This document shows, piece after piece, positions 41,585 through 50,561 of a DNA stretch of 64,000 nucleotides (the stretch's first letter is position 1; every line of letters starts with the position of its first letter). A model generated the notes under the pieces. That model searched no databases and was not told where the DNA came from. It saw only the letters and a program-made list of their open reading frames with translations. Source of the DNA: Rhodanobacter sp. Its GTDB lineage: Bacteria; Pseudomonadota; Gammaproteobacteria; Xanthomonadales; Rhodanobacteraceae. A program made the position numbers and the translations under genes. The stretch covers positions 26,046-90,045 of the forward strand of contig SCRM01000011.1 of NCBI GenBank assembly GCA_004298045.1, in the 5' to 3' direction.

Positions 41585-42481
41585 TCAGGCGCGCGGATCG
41601 AAATCCGCAAACTGCTTGTGCAAGGCCTCGTAAGCGGCGCGCTGCTTGTCGGTGGTTGCCTCGGGCGCGCGAATCGACAGCTCCACCAACTGATCGCCCG
41701 GCGGAGTGCCCGGCATGCCCCGGCCTTTCAAGCGCAGCTTGCGTCCCGATTGCGAACCGGCGGGGATGCGCAGCTCGACCGGTCCGGCCAGCGTCGGTAC
41801 CGGAATCACTGCACCCAGCGCGGCTTCCCAGGGTGCAATTGCGAGCACGTGCACCACGTTACGGCCGTCCAACTGGAACTGGGCATCCGCCCGGATGCCG
41901 ACTTCGAGCAGCAGATCGCCGCTGGACGCCCCGGTGCTTCCCGGCCGCCCTTGCCCCGCCAGACGGATTACCTGGCCGGGCTGGATACCTGCCGGAATCT
42001 TCACTTCGAGCACGCGCTCGCCCTTGCCATCCTGCAAGCTGAGCCGCGTGCGGCCACCGGCAAACGCGGTGTGCAAGTCGATCTCCACGTGCGCCTGCAC
42101 ATCACTGCCACGCCGCGAACGCGGCTGGCCGCGCGCGCCGCCACGGTTGAACAGGCTCTCGAAAAAGTCGCTGAACTCGCCGTCGCCGCCACCACCGCCG
42201 AAATCAAAACCCTGGCCTTGCTGGCCCCAGCCCGGTGGCGGCCGAAACTGCTCGCCGCCGCGGTAGCCGCCGGCACGCACTTGGTCGTAGGCCCGACGCT
42301 TTTCCGCGTCGTGCAACACCTCATGCGCCTCGTTGACCGCCTTGAATTTCTCCTCGGCGCCAGCCTGCTTGTTGCGATCCGGGTGATATTGCCGCGCCAG
42401 CTTGCGATACGCGGTCTTGATCTCCGCCGCGCTCGCGTCCGGCTTGACACCGAGGATCTGGTAATAGTCTTTGAATTCCAC
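41585..42481 (-). CDS. cbpA: DnaJ-class co-chaperone CbpA
   Basis: 298 aa from GTG at 42481, which has GGGAG upstream and gives the canonical N-terminus ([12 protein letters not shown]). J-domain with HPD in YHPDRNKQA, a Gly/Phe-rich linker ([15 protein letters not shown]), then two C-terminal substrate-binding domains with no zinc finger. Known role: DnaK co-chaperone and nucleoid-associated DNA-bending protein. Its neighbour on the same strand, 155 bp upstream, is an Hsp20 gene, a common heat-shock pairing. Confidence 0.92.
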   Translation of the reverse strand: MEFKDYYQILGVKPDASAAEIKTAYRKLARQYHPDRNKQAGAEEKFKAVNEAHEVLHDAEKRRAYDQVRAGGYRGGEQFRPPPGWGQQGQGFDFGGGGGDGEFSDFFESLFNRGGARGQPRSRRGSDVQAHVEIDLHTAFAGGRTRLSLQDGKGERVLEVKIPAGIQPGQVIRLAGQGRPGSTGASSGDLLLEVGIRADAQFQLDGRNVVHVLAIAPWEAALGAVIPVPTLAGPVELRIPAGSQSGRKLRLKGRGMPGTPPGDQLVELSIRAPEATTDKQRAAYEALHKQFADFDPRA

Positions 42482-42636
42482 CGTCGCTCCCGACTGGTCG
42501 CCCTGTCCACCCACAAGAAACGCGCGCGACGTGCGCCGCGCGCGCTCCACGCTGGTCACTACGGATCATCGTCCGCCCGTGGGCAGCGCCGCAACCACTG
42601 GGGGACGCGAGCGTGGCGCCCGCGCCCCCGACTGCG

Positions 42637-43080
42637 TTACTGGGCCGTGCTGATGCTGATCCGCCGCGGCGTGGTCTCCGCCTTCTTCGGAATCGCGATT
42701 TCCAGCACCCCGAACTTGCCGCTGGCGGTGATGCCTTCGGCGTCGGCGCTGTCAGGCAGGCTGAAGCGGCGATGGAAGGTACCGCGCACGCGCTCCTGGC
42801 GGGTGAACCGGCTGAGGTCGCCGTCGGCGGGGCGTTCGCCCTTTATGGTAAGAATGCCCTTGTCCATGCTCACTTCGATCTGCGCAGGATCCACGCCGGG
42901 GACGTCGGCCAGAATCACGAACCGCTTTTCCTCTTCCTTGATGTCCACCTGCGGCGCCCACTGGCTGGTCACCACGTTGGACTGGTCGCCGTCCTCCGGG
43001 CCAAGGAAGCGCTCGACCGCCTGACGGAACGATTGCATGTCGTTGGGAATGCCCCAAGCCACGTGCCGGGTAATGCTCAT
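42637..43080 (-). CDS. Small heat shock protein, Hsp20 family
   Basis: 147 aa from ATG at 43080 with GAGGTTAT upstream. The alpha-crystallin domain runs about residues 40-135, with VDIKEEEKRFVILADVPGVDPAQIEV and the A-x-x-x-GVL motif FGVLEIAIPK. The C-terminal I-x-I anchor (RRISIST) is present. Known role: ATP-independent holdase. No clear sigma-32 promoter was identified in the gap before the divergent peroxiredoxin. Confidence 0.93.
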   Translation of the reverse strand: MSITRHVAWGIPNDMQSFRQAVERFLGPEDGDQSNVVTSQWAPQVDIKEEEKRFVILADVPGVDPAQIEVSMDKGILTIKGERPADGDLSRFTRQERVRGTFHRRFSLPDSADAEGITASGKFGVLEIAIPKKAETTPRRISISTAQ

Positions 43081-43200
43081 GGGATAACCTCGAATGGATT
43101 GCGGCGCCACCGCCGCCTGCACCAAGAAATAGGTGCGAGCGCGGCGGATTCAAGCGGCGCCGTACATGCCAAACTCACCTTGCATATCGGAGACCTGCCC

Positions 43201-43689
43201 ATGTCCATCGCCATTGGCCAACACCTGCCCGACGCCGAGGTTCGCCTGGTCGACGACGGCATCCGCACCGCCCGCACCGGCGACCTGTTCGCGCGCGGCA
43301 AGACCCTCCTGTTCGGCGTCCCCGGCGCATTCACGCCGACGTGTTCGGAGAAACACCTGCCCGGCTACGTCGACGCGTTCGACGCGTTTCGCCAGCGGGG
43401 CATCGCGGTGTACTGCCTGGCCGTCAACGACGCCTACGTGATGCAGGCCTGGGCGGCCAGTCGGCGCGTGCCGCCAGGGCTCGGGATGCTGGCCGACGGC
43501 AACGGCGATTTCACCCGCGCACTCGGCCTGGAGCTGGACCGCCGGGCCTACGGCATGGGCCTGCGCACTCGCCGCTCCGCGCTGTACGCCGAGGACGGTG
43601 TAGTGAAACTGTTGCAGGTGGAAGCGCCGGGCGAGCTGCGGGTGTCCACCGCTGAGGCCATGCTCGACGTCATCGTTGCACGCGGCTGA
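43201..43689 (+). CDS. Peroxiredoxin (Prx5-like)
   Basis: 162 aa. Thioredoxin fold with the peroxidatic Cys48 in GVPGAFTPTCSEKHLPGYV, a Prx5/PMP20-type signature, and a second Cys at residue 72 in AVYCLAVND. The downstream segment LGMLADGNGDFTRALGLELDRR is typical. Known reaction: thiol-dependent reduction of peroxides. Start at ATG with GGAG upstream. It faces the arsenic operon tail-to-tail. Confidence 0.93.
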   Translation: MSIAIGQHLPDAEVRLVDDGIRTARTGDLFARGKTLLFGVPGAFTPTCSEKHLPGYVDAFDAFRQRGIAVYCLAVNDAYVMQAWAASRRVPPGLGMLADGNGDFTRALGLELDRRAYGMGLRTRRSALYAEDGVVKLLQVEAPGELRVSTAEAMLDVIVARG

Positions 43690-43711
43690 ACAACGCTGCC
43701 CGCCTCGGCGG

Positions 43712-43735
43712 GGTGGCGAATGACGCCTCGCCACC
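43712..43735. terminator. Stem-loop between peroxiredoxin and arsC
   Basis: GGTGGCGA paired with TCGCCACC around an 8-nt loop in the gap between convergent genes; no T-run, so it may act on either strand only weakly. Confidence 0.4.
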
Positions 43736-43771
43736 GCGCGGTGTCGCCACCCCGAACCACCGGCGGTGTCG

Positions 43772-44282
43772 TTACCCGCGTGGCGCTGCACGGTCGAGCG
43801 CGATCTCCTGCAAATCCGGGTTCGCAAGCCGCTCGGCCGGAAGCGCCAGCAACCGTTCGATGCGCTTGCGCAGGAGCGACCACGCCTGCCGATACGCCGT
43901 ACGCCGTACGCCGTGCGACGTCGTCGCCCGCCACCTGCGCCGGATCGGGAACACCCCAATGCGCGGTGACGGGCGAGCCGAGCCACGCCGGGCAAGTTTC
44001 ACCCGCGGCGTTGTCGCAGACCGTGATCACGAAGTCCATCGGCGGCGCACCATCCCCGGCAAACTCGTCCCAGGATTTGCTCCACAGGCGCTCGGCCGGA
44101 TAGCCGATGCCGACGGCAAGTTCCGCCGCCAGCGGTTGGACACGCCCCGTGGGGTGGCTGCCGGCGCTGAACGCCTCGAAACGTCCCTCGCCGAGGATGT
44201 TCAACAACGCCTCGGCCATGATGCTGCGCGCCGAATTGCCCGTGCAGAGGAACAGCACGCGATACGGCGCCGCAACGGTCAT
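43772..44282 (-). pseudogene. arsC: Arsenate reductase ArsC (thioredoxin type), out of frame at a 7-bp repeat
   Basis: The first about 125 codons from ATG at 44282 encode the low-molecular-weight phosphatase-type ArsC: FLCTGNSARS with Cys13, and CDNAAGETC with Cys89 and Cys97, so all three catalytic Cys are intact. At 43894-43914 a 7-bp unit (ACGGCGT on this strand) is present three times. After it the normal C-terminus (WSLLRKRIERLLALPAERL) is found only in another frame, ending at 43772. Removing one unit restores a continuous 168-residue-class ArsC. As written, translation runs on to 43548 in the wrong frame (about 244 aa). Known function: arsenate to arsenite reduction. It is coupled to arsI by ATGA. 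A sequencing error is possible. Confidence 0.85.
43894..43914. repeat. 7-bp tandem repeat (three units) inside arsC
   Basis: Three exact copies of ACGCCGT (plus strand) at 43894-43900, 43901-43907 and 43908-43914. Two copies would keep arsC in frame; three do not. Confidence 0.95.
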
Positions 44283-44752
44283 GCGTCCGCCTTCGCCGCG
44301 GATGCCTTCGGCCTGCAGCAGGAGGACTGCGGGCCGCAACACGCCGCGGATCCTGCGGCATCCGCCGCTGCCGCGGGGACCGAGTAAGTCGTCGCCTCAC
44401 CGTGGGTGTGGAAAGTCTCCCAACGCACGCCCTGCGGGTCTTCCGCCCAGTACTTGTCCGAATGCGCGTAGCAGCACGTGGTGTCCGGCTCGGCCAGGGA
44501 AACGGCATCGGCCGCCATCAACCGCGCGCCGATGGCTTCCAGCTCGGCGCCATCCTCCGCCTGCATGCCGAGGTGATCCACGCCAGCCGCGCGGCCGCGC
44601 TGCGAGATCGCGAAGTTGACGCGCGGATCCTCCAGCATCCACTTGGCATAGTCCGGCTTGTGCACGGTCGGCGCGCTGCCGAACAGGGTGGAATAGAAGC
44701 GGATGCTGGCGTCCAGGTCATTGACGTTGACGTGCACGTGAAAGCGTTTCAT
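44279..44752 (-). CDS. arsI: ArsI/CadI-type dioxygenase, candidate C-As lyase
   Basis: 157 aa, a VOC-fold protein of the ArsI/CadI family. Metal-ligand candidates are the His residues in FHVHVNV and GVDHLG and the Glu in RWETF. The vicinal Cys93-Cys94 in DTTCCYAHSDKYW matches the arsenic-binding pair of characterised ArsI enzymes. Two more Cys pairs (138-139, 145-146) occur in a C-terminal tail, a pattern seen in several ArsI. Known reaction of ArsI: oxygen-dependent cleavage of the C-As bond of trivalent organoarsenicals. CadI-type metal binding is the alternative. Overlaps arsR and arsC by 4 bp each. Confidence 0.88.
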   Translation of the reverse strand: MKRFHVHVNVNDLDASIRFYSTLFGSAPTVHKPDYAKWMLEDPRVNFAISQRGRAAGVDHLGMQAEDGAELEAIGARLMAADAVSLAEPDTTCCYAHSDKYWAEDPQGVRWETFHTHGEATTYSVPAAAADAAGSAACCGPQSSCCRPKASAAKADA

Positions 44753-45090
44753 GGGGATGATCTCCGTTTGGGTCGGGGTGTGCATGCGGGAGCACAGGCA
44801 GCGACGTCGCCGTCGCAGCAGTTCTCGGTCAGGAATCCAAGCAACGCGTTCATGCGCGCGTAATCGGCACGGCACCGGATCGAACGGCCTTCGCGCGTAT
44901 CGCGCACCAGGTTGGCGCGCCGAAGCACGTTGAGATGGCTGGTCAAGGTCGGAGATGGAAGGTTCAGGCGACCTGCCACCTCTCCCACCGCGAGGCCTTC
45001 CGGGCCAGCCTGCACCAGCAGGCGATAGATCGCGAGCCGCGTGTCCTGGGCCAATGCCTTGAGCACTTCGACTGCCGTCTTCTGTTTCAT
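44749..45090 (-). CDS. arsR: ArsR-family arsenical repressor
   Basis: 113 aa, single winged-helix domain (ALAQDTRLAIYRLLVQAGPEGLAVGEVAGRLNLPSPTLTSHLNVLRRANLV). Cysteines sit at the C-terminal end, in TENCCDGDVAAC (91, 92, 99), not in helix 3 as in the E. coli type; this resembles the C-terminal As(III) site of the Acidithiobacillus ArsR. Known role: represses its own operon until arsenite binds. No ribosome site precedes the ATG, and the promoter places the likely start of transcription at the start codon. Confidence 0.9.
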   Translation of the reverse strand: MKQKTAVEVLKALAQDTRLAIYRLLVQAGPEGLAVGEVAGRLNLPSPTLTSHLNVLRRANLVRDTREGRSIRCRADYARMNALLGFLTENCCDGDVAACAPACTPRPKRRSSP

Positions 45091-45093
45091 GGT

Positions 45094-45108
45094 TTTAAAT
45101 ATATCAAA
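45094..45108. promoter_or_regulatory. AT-rich imperfect palindrome, candidate ArsR operator
   Basis: TTTAAATATATCAAA, a 15-bp near-palindrome centred 10 bp upstream of arsR in GC-rich surroundings. It overlaps the -10, as expected for a repressor site. Confidence 0.5.
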
Positions 45109-45125
45109 CTGTTTTCCGGAAGCAA
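45098..45125 (-). promoter_or_regulatory. Promoter of arsR-arsI-arsC
   Basis: Minus strand TTGCTT (45120-45125), 16-bp spacer, TATATT (45098-45103). The -10 ends 7 bp before the arsR ATG, so the message probably begins at or within a base or two of it. Confidence 0.6.
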
Positions 45126-45343
45126 GGTGGCTCGCCTGCAGCAGCGACGAGAGGCTGGGAGCGAGCTTCTCCGATACAGTCTGGGCCGGATGGCCGCGCT
45201 TCTGGTCGCAACTGCCGGACCAAGCGACCTGCCGGGTTCCCGACTGGGCCCCCGTTTCGTACGGTCCAGCCGGGCAGATGCCCGGGGGCCCGTGCGGGGG
45301 AAACGCGACCGCCTGCCGCTCGCGGCGCCGACGGCGCGAAACG

Positions 45344-45370
45344 AAAAGCCCCGGTGGAACCGGGGCTTTT
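45344..45370 (-). terminator. Terminator of gyrA
   Basis: Perfect 11-bp stem AAAAGCCCCGG with its complement and a 5-nt loop, T-rich on the minus-strand 3' side; 23 bp after the gyrA stop. Confidence 0.85.
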
Positions 45371-45392
45371 CGTCGTGCTCGCGAGCTGCCGA

Positions 45393-48023
45393 TCAGGCGT
45401 CGGCGGGCGGCTCGCCGGCATCGCTTGCAGGCGTTTCACCCGCCTCGCCGGTCGGGGCATCACCAGCGTCGCCCGCGGGGGTCTCGTCGTTGCCGTCGTC
45501 CTCCTCGGCTTCCAGCCGCACGACGCTGACCAGCGACTCGTCGGCCGGCAGGCGCATCAGGGTGACGCCCTGGGTGTTGCGGCCAAGCTGCGAGATTTCA
45601 CCGACGCGGGTCCGCACCAGCGTGCCCTGGTTGGAAATCAGCATCAGCTCGTGCGCCTCGGTGACCTGCACCGCAGCCACCAGCATGCCGTTGCGATCGG
45701 AGCACTGGATGCCGATCACACCCTGGGTGCCGCGGCCCTTCTTCGGGAAGTCGGCGAGCGACGTGCGCTTGCCGTAACCGCGCTCGGTGGCAGTAAGGAT
45801 GTCGCCTTCGGTGGCAACGATCAGCGACACCACCTCGACGCCTTCAGCCAGCCGCATGCCGCGCACGCCGGTGGCGGTGCGGCCCATCGAACGTACAGTG
45901 TTCTCATCGAAACGGTTGACCTTGCCGTTGGCGGCAAACAGCAGGATGTCGCTGTTGCCATCGGTCAACTCGACATCGACCAGCGCGTCGCCCTCGGCAA
46001 GCTTGATCGCCTGCTTGCCCTTTTGCAGTTGGAACGCGAACTCGGTGAGCGGGGTTTTCTTGACCGTGCCCCGTTTCGTCGCAAAGAACACGAAGTGGTT
46101 CTCGTCGTACTCGCGCACGGTGAGCACCGCCTGTACCTTCTCGCCCTCGCCGAGCGACAGGAGATTGATGATCGGCTTGCCGCGCGCGCCCGGACCGGCC
46201 TCGGGGATTTCGTACACGTTGAGCCAGTACACGCGCCCGGTACTGGTGAAAGTGAGCAGCGTGTCGTGGGTGTTGACCACCCACAACTGCTCGACCACAT
46301 CCTCGTCCTTCAGCGCCGAGGCGGAGCGGCCCTTGCCGCCGCGCTTCTGTGCGCGGTAGGTACTGGCCGGCTGGCGCTTGACGTAACCGGTGTGCGAGAG
46401 CGTCACCACCATGTCTTCGGGCGCGATCAGGTCGAGGACGTTCAGGTCCTCCTTGGAATGCTGGATCTCGGTGCGCCGCGCATCGCCGAACTCGGTGCGG
46501 ATCGCTTCCAGCTCGCCGCGAATGACGGCCAGCAGGCGATCCGGATCCTCGAGGATCTCGATCAGGCCGCGGATGGTTTCGAGGATCGCCTTGTATTCGT
46601 CGGAAAGTTTCTCCTGCTCCAGGCCGGTCAGGCGATGCAGGCGCATTGCAAGGATTTCCTGCGCCTGCACGTCGGACAGCTGGTAGCCATCCGGCTTGAG
46701 GCCCTCGCGCGGATCGAGATCCTCGGGGCGCGAAGCTTCAGCGCCAGCTGCGGCAAGCAGCGCTCCCACCACGCCGGGTTGCCACTTGCGCGCCAGCATG
46801 CGCTCACGCGCTTCCTGTGGCGACGACGAGGTCTTGATGAGCTCGATCATCTCGTCGATGTTGGCCAGCGCCACCGTGAGGCCTTCGAGGATGTGTGCGC
46901 GCGCGCGCGCTTTGCGCAGGTCGAAGATGGTGCGTCGCGTAACCACTTCGCGGCGGTGGCGGATAAAGGCTTCGAGAATTTCCTTGAGCCCCAGCGTGCG
47001 CGGCTGGCCATCGACCAGCGCCACCATGTTGATGCCGAAGGTGACCTGCAGCTGGGTCTGCTGGAACAGGTTGTTCAGCACCACGTCCGCCATTGCGTCG
47101 CGGCGCACTTCGATCACGATGCGCATGCCGTCCTTGTCGGACTCGTCGCGCAGCTCGCTGATGCCTTCGACCTTCTTTTCCTTCACCAGCTCGGCGATCT
47201 TCTCGATCAGCCGCGCCTTGTTCACCTGGTACGGAATCTCGTGGACGAGGATCGTCTCGCGGCCGTTGGAGGCCGTTTCGATCTCGGCTCTGGCGCGCAC
47301 CAGGATGCGGCCGCGACCGGTACGGTAGGCCTCGACGATGCCGCCGGCGCCGTTGATGATGCCAGCGGTGGGGAAATCCGGGCCGGGGATGTAATGCATC
47401 AGCGCATCGACGCCGAGCGACGGGTCGTCGATCAGCGCAATCGTGGCCGCGATCACTTCGCTCAGGTTGTGCGGCGGCACGTTGGTCGCCATGCCCACCG
47501 CAATGCCGGCCGAGCCGTTCACCAGAAGGTTCGGTACCTTGGTGGGCAGCACCAGCGGCTCGTGCTCGCTCTCGTCGTAGTTGGGTCCGAAGTCGACGGT
47601 TTCCTTGTCGATGTCCGCCAGAAGCTCATGGGCGAGCTTGGACATGCGCACTTCGGTGTAACGCATGGCGGCGGGGCTGTCGCCGTCGACCGAACCGAAG
47701 TTGCCCTGGCCGTCCACCAGCATGTAGCGCAGCGAGAACGGCTGCGCCAGACGCACGATGGCGTCGTACACCGAGGAATCGCCGTGCGGGTGGTATTTGC
47801 CGATGACGTCGCCCACCACGCGTGCGGATTTTTTGTACGGCTTGTTCCACGCATTACCCAGTTCGTTCATCGCAAACAACACGCGGCGGTGCACCGGTTT
47901 CAACCCGTCGCGCACATCCGGCAACGCACGCCCCACGATCACGCTCATGGCGTAATCGAGGTAACTCTGGCGCATTTCGTCTTCGATGTTGACGCGGATG
48001 ATTTCTTTGGCGAGTTCTGCCAT
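45393..48023 (-). CDS. gyrA: DNA gyrase subunit A
   Basis: 876 aa from ATG at 48023 (GGGAAG upstream). Breakage-reunion domain with the catalytic Tyr in [10 protein letters not shown] and a wild-type quinolone-determining region ([13 protein letters not shown], Ser and Asp at the usual resistance positions). The C-terminal beta-pinwheel has the GyrA box [11 protein letters not shown]. The last 40 residues are acidic, with repeated Asp/Glu-Ala-Gly/Pro stretches. Known role: introduces negative supercoils together with GyrB, encoded elsewhere. It follows mtnA on the same strand at 222 bp. Confidence 0.97.
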   Translation of the reverse strand: MAELAKEIIRVNIEDEMRQSYLDYAMSVIVGRALPDVRDGLKPVHRRVLFAMNELGNAWNKPYKKSARVVGDVIGKYHPHGDSSVYDAIVRLAQPFSLRYMLVDGQGNFGSVDGDSPAAMRYTEVRMSKLAHELLADIDKETVDFGPNYDESEHEPLVLPTKVPNLLVNGSAGIAVGMATNVPPHNLSEVIAATIALIDDPSLGVDALMHYIPGPDFPTAGIINGAGGIVEAYRTGRGRILVRARAEIETASNGRETILVHEIPYQVNKARLIEKIAELVKEKKVEGISELRDESDKDGMRIVIEVRRDAMADVVLNNLFQQTQLQVTFGINMVALVDGQPRTLGLKEILEAFIRHRREVVTRRTIFDLRKARARAHILEGLTVALANIDEMIELIKTSSSPQEARERMLARKWQPGVVGALLAAAGAEASRPEDLDPREGLKPDGYQLSDVQAQEILAMRLHRLTGLEQEKLSDEYKAILETIRGLIEILEDPDRLLAVIRGELEAIRTEFGDARRTEIQHSKEDLNVLDLIAPEDMVVTLSHTGYVKRQPASTYRAQKRGGKGRSASALKDEDVVEQLWVVNTHDTLLTFTSTGRVYWLNVYEIPEAGPGARGKPIINLLSLGEGEKVQAVLTVREYDENHFVFFATKRGTVKKTPLTEFAFQLQKGKQAIKLAEGDALVDVELTDGNSDILLFAANGKVNRFDENTVRSMGRTATGVRGMRLAEGVEVVSLIVATEGDILTATERGYGKRTSLADFPKKGRGTQGVIGIQCSDRNGMLVAAVQVTEAHELMLISNQGTLVRTRVGEISQLGRNTQGVTLMRLPADESLVSVVRLEAEEDDGNDETPAGDAGDAPTGEAGETPASDAGEPPADA

Positions 48024-48094
48024 CAATCGGCTTCCCTGGTGAGCGCAGTGGACGCGTTGCACGTTGCGTGCAAACGCAGAAAATCAACCCTTCA

Positions 48095-48100
48095 ACTATA
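48095..48100 (-). promoter_or_regulatory. Possible -10 element of gyrA
   Basis: TATAGT on the minus strand, about 72 bp before the gyrA ATG; no clear -35 at normal spacing. Supercoiling-responsive gyr promoters often show such poor -35s. Confidence 0.3.
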
Positions 48101-48162
48101 GCACAGACAACCTGTTTTTGCCTGTAAAGCCGGGGCAAATAGGCTTTTCAGATCAACAGGTT

Positions 48163-48192
48163 GGGCTTTCCGGACGCAATCGCGGAAAGCCC
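48163..48192 (-). terminator. Stem-loop after mtnA
   Basis: GGGCTTTCCG paired with CGGAAAGCCC around a 10-nt loop, 54 bp after the mtnA stop; the following minus-strand sequence is not T-rich. Confidence 0.5.
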
Positions 48193-48245
48193 GTGCCGCA
48201 ACCCGCGAAAAGGCTCGTCGTCAAGGTGCGCAATCACGCGGCCGA

Positions 48246-49259
48246 TCACGCCCGGAAAGCCGCCTGCATGGCCTGCGCCGTGGGGCGTTCGATCACGCCG
48301 CGCTCGGTGACGATGGCGTCGATCAATGCCGCCGGCGTCACGTCGAACACCGGGTTCCAGGCTTGCGCGCCCGCCACCACCACGCGTTTGCCTGCGATGG
48401 AAAAAAGCTCTTCGGGATCGCGCATCTCGATCGCGATGGCATCACCGCTCGCAGTAGCCATGTCCACCGTGGAGGACGGCGCCACCACCATGAACTTCAC
48501 GCCGTGGTATTTCGCGGCAATCGCAAGTTGGTAGGTGCCGATCTTGTTCGCGGTATCACCGTTGGCGGCAATGCGATCCGCACCCACGATCACCCATTGC
48601 ACCGCGCCGGTTTTCATCAAGTGGGCGGCCGCGGAATCGGCAATGAGCCGGGCCGCGATGCCATCGCGCACCAGCTCGTACATGGTGAGCCGCGCGCCCT
48701 GCTGCCACGGTCGCGTCTCGCCGGCGTACACCTGTGCAATGCGCCCCTGCGCGACGCCGGCACGAATGACCCCCAGCGCGGTGCCGAAACCAGCGGTGGC
48801 CAGCGACCCGGTGTTGCAATGGGTGAGCACGCCGGAACCAGACGCGATCAACGCCGCGCCCAGCTCGCCCATGTGGCGGTTCGCGGCAAGGTCTTCGTCC
48901 TGGATGGCTTGCGCCTCGGCAGCCAACGCGGCGGCATCGGCGCCGGCCGCGTGGCGCGCGCGCATCCGGTCCAGCGCCCACATCAGGTTGACGGCGGTGG
49001 GTCGCGCGGCGCGCAGATCGGCCAGCGCGGTATCCATGTCGGTACCGCTGCGCCCGGCCAGTACCACACCCCACGCGGCGGCGATGCCGATCGCCGGCGC
49101 ACCGCGCACGGCAAGCTCGCGGATGGCCTGCACCACGTCGGCCGCCTGCCGGCAGTCGAGCCAGCATTCCTCCTGCGGTAGACGACGCTGGTCGAGCAAA
49201 TGCAGGTGGTCGCCGCGCCATTGCACGGCGCGGATGTGGTCGTAGCGGTCGTAATCCAT
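48246..49259 (-). CDS. mtnA: S-methyl-5-thioribose-1-phosphate isomerase
   Basis: 337 aa. eIF2B-like isomerase fold: [43 protein letters not shown] with the catalytic Cys, [21 protein letters not shown] with the catalytic Asp, and [15 protein letters not shown]. Known reaction: methylthioribose-1-phosphate to methylthioribulose-1-phosphate in methionine salvage. It precedes gyrA, a neighbour relationship recurrent in Xanthomonadales, as I recall. The start at 49259 lies 18 bp after the PspC gene. Confidence 0.95.
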   Translation of the reverse strand: MDYDRYDHIRAVQWRGDHLHLLDQRRLPQEECWLDCRQAADVVQAIRELAVRGAPAIGIAAAWGVVLAGRSGTDMDTALADLRAARPTAVNLMWALDRMRARHAAGADAAALAAEAQAIQDEDLAANRHMGELGAALIASGSGVLTHCNTGSLATAGFGTALGVIRAGVAQGRIAQVYAGETRPWQQGARLTMYELVRDGIAARLIADSAAAHLMKTGAVQWVIVGADRIAANGDTANKIGTYQLAIAAKYHGVKFMVVAPSSTVDMATASGDAIAIEMRDPEELFSIAGKRVVVAGAQAWNPVFDVTPAALIDAIVTERGVIERPTAQAMQAAFRA

Positions 49260-49277
49260 GAAAAACCCGGTTGCAGG

Positions 49278-49463
49278 TCAGGATTCCTGCGGCATCACCA
49301 GCCACAGGATGAGGTAAAGCAGAACGCCGGAACCGCCGAGCATCGTGAGCACGATCCACACGATGCGTACCACGGAGGGATCCCAGCCGAGGAAATCGGC
49401 CACGCCGCCGCACACACCCGCCAGCATGCGGTCGTGGGTGGAACGCGTCAGGCGTTTTTGCAT
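49278..49463 (-). CDS. PspC-domain small membrane protein
   Basis: 61 aa. It is a bare PspC domain: KRLTRSTHDRMLAGVCGGVADFLGWDPSVVRIVW followed by one membrane segment (IVLTMLGGSGVLLYLILWLVMPQES). Known family role: phage-shock stress proteins at the inner membrane; small stand-alone members are uncharacterised. It sits between phaC (18 bp upstream) and mtnA (18 bp downstream), probably on the same message. Confidence 0.9.
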   Translation of the reverse strand: MQKRLTRSTHDRMLAGVCGGVADFLGWDPSVVRIVWIVLTMLGGSGVLLYLILWLVMPQES

Positions 49464-49481
49464 GGGCTCGATCCGCCGCCG

Positions 49482-50549
49482 TCAATCACGCGCGTGCAGC
49501 CATTGGTGGATGGCCGGCGGCACCTCGCGCTGCGCGCGGCCGGACACGTAGATGCCGATGTGCCCGCCCTTGAACGCCAGCTCGGTGTAGTCCGTGCTGT
49601 TGACCCGCCGGCCCAGCGCGCGCGAGGCGTCCGGCGGCACGAGGTGATCCTGCTCGGCATAGATGTTGAGGATCGGCAACGTCAAACGCCGCAGATCGAC
49701 TTCGTTGTCGCCGATCACCAGCCCGCCCTTCACCAGTTTGTTGCCTTGGTAGAAATCCTTGATGAACTGGCGAAAGGTTTCGCCGGCCTGATCGGGCGAG
49801 TCGAAAATCCAGCGCTCCATGCGCAAAAAGTTTTCCAGCTCGACTGGCTTGTCGAGGATATCCACCAGACCAACGTATTTTTGCTGGTTCAAGCGCACCG
49901 GCTTGAGCGTCAGGTACACCCAGTTCATCAGCTCCGCCGGAATGTTGCCCATGGCGTCGACAAAACGGTCGACGTCAAGGTTGCGGCACCAGTGCGAGAG
50001 CATGTTGTCCGGCGTCTGGAAATCCACCGGCGTCACCATGGTGATGAGGTTCTTGACCTTGTCCGGATGCATCGCGCTGTAGCACAGCGAAAACGCGCCG
50101 CCCTGGCAGATACCAATGAGGTTGATCGCCTCCAGCCCACAGCGTTGGCGCACCGCTTCGACGCAGCGGTCGAGATACCCGTTCAGGTAATCGTCCAGCG
50201 TCAGCCAGCGATCGGCGCCGCCGGGGTAGCCCCAGTCGATCAGATAGACGTCTTCACCCTGCGCCAGGAGGTTGCGCACCAGCGAGCGATCGGACTGCAG
50301 GTCGGTCATCCACACTGTGTTGACCAGCGCGTAGACGATCAGCGTCGGAGTTTTTGCGGTCGGAGCGCGGTCGCCCAGCATGTGGTAAAGCTTGAGCTTG
50401 TCCTCGGCGTAAACCAGCTCGCGCGGCGTATTGGCGTAGCTCGGCTCGCGCATGTGGCGCAACTGGCCAAGGCCGGCGCTCAGCTTGCGCTGGAAAGTGC
50501 TGATTTCCTGCATCAGGCGGGTGGGGTCAAGCTGCAATGGCGTATCCAT
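49482..50549 (-). CDS. phaC: Class III poly(3-hydroxyalkanoate) synthase subunit PhaC
   Basis: 355 aa, the short size typical of class III. Alpha/beta hydrolase fold with the lipase-like box GICQGG (catalytic Cys), Asp in YAEQDHLVPP and His in FKGGHIGIYVSG. Known reaction: polymerises 3-hydroxyacyl-CoA into storage polyester with PhaE. It follows phaE at 12 bp. No phaA, phaB or phasin gene is adjacent. Confidence 0.95.
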   Translation of the reverse strand: MDTPLQLDPTRLMQEISTFQRKLSAGLGQLRHMREPSYANTPRELVYAEDKLKLYHMLGDRAPTAKTPTLIVYALVNTVWMTDLQSDRSLVRNLLAQGEDVYLIDWGYPGGADRWLTLDDYLNGYLDRCVEAVRQRCGLEAINLIGICQGGAFSLCYSAMHPDKVKNLITMVTPVDFQTPDNMLSHWCRNLDVDRFVDAMGNIPAELMNWVYLTLKPVRLNQQKYVGLVDILDKPVELENFLRMERWIFDSPDQAGETFRQFIKDFYQGNKLVKGGLVIGDNEVDLRRLTLPILNIYAEQDHLVPPDASRALGRRVNSTDYTELAFKGGHIGIYVSGRAQREVPPAIHQWLHARD

Positions 50550-50561
50550 GGGTATCCCCGA

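Larger units (their letters stand above)
45091..45392. other. 302-bp intergenic region between arsR and gyrA
   Basis: No plausible gene. It contains the ars promoter/operator at its left end and the gyrA terminator at its right end; the middle is GC-rich with small unrelated palindromes. Confidence 0.6.

Noticed and set aside
43081..43200. Sigma-32 promoter for the Hsp20 gene
   Set aside because: A CTTGG-like -35 exists on the minus strand but no acceptable CCCCAT-type -10 lies at the right spacing.
43548..43771. The frameshifted extension of arsC read as a real fused domain
   Set aside because: The residues after the repeat are low-complexity and antisense to the peroxiredoxin gene; the normal ArsC C-terminus exists in the other frame.
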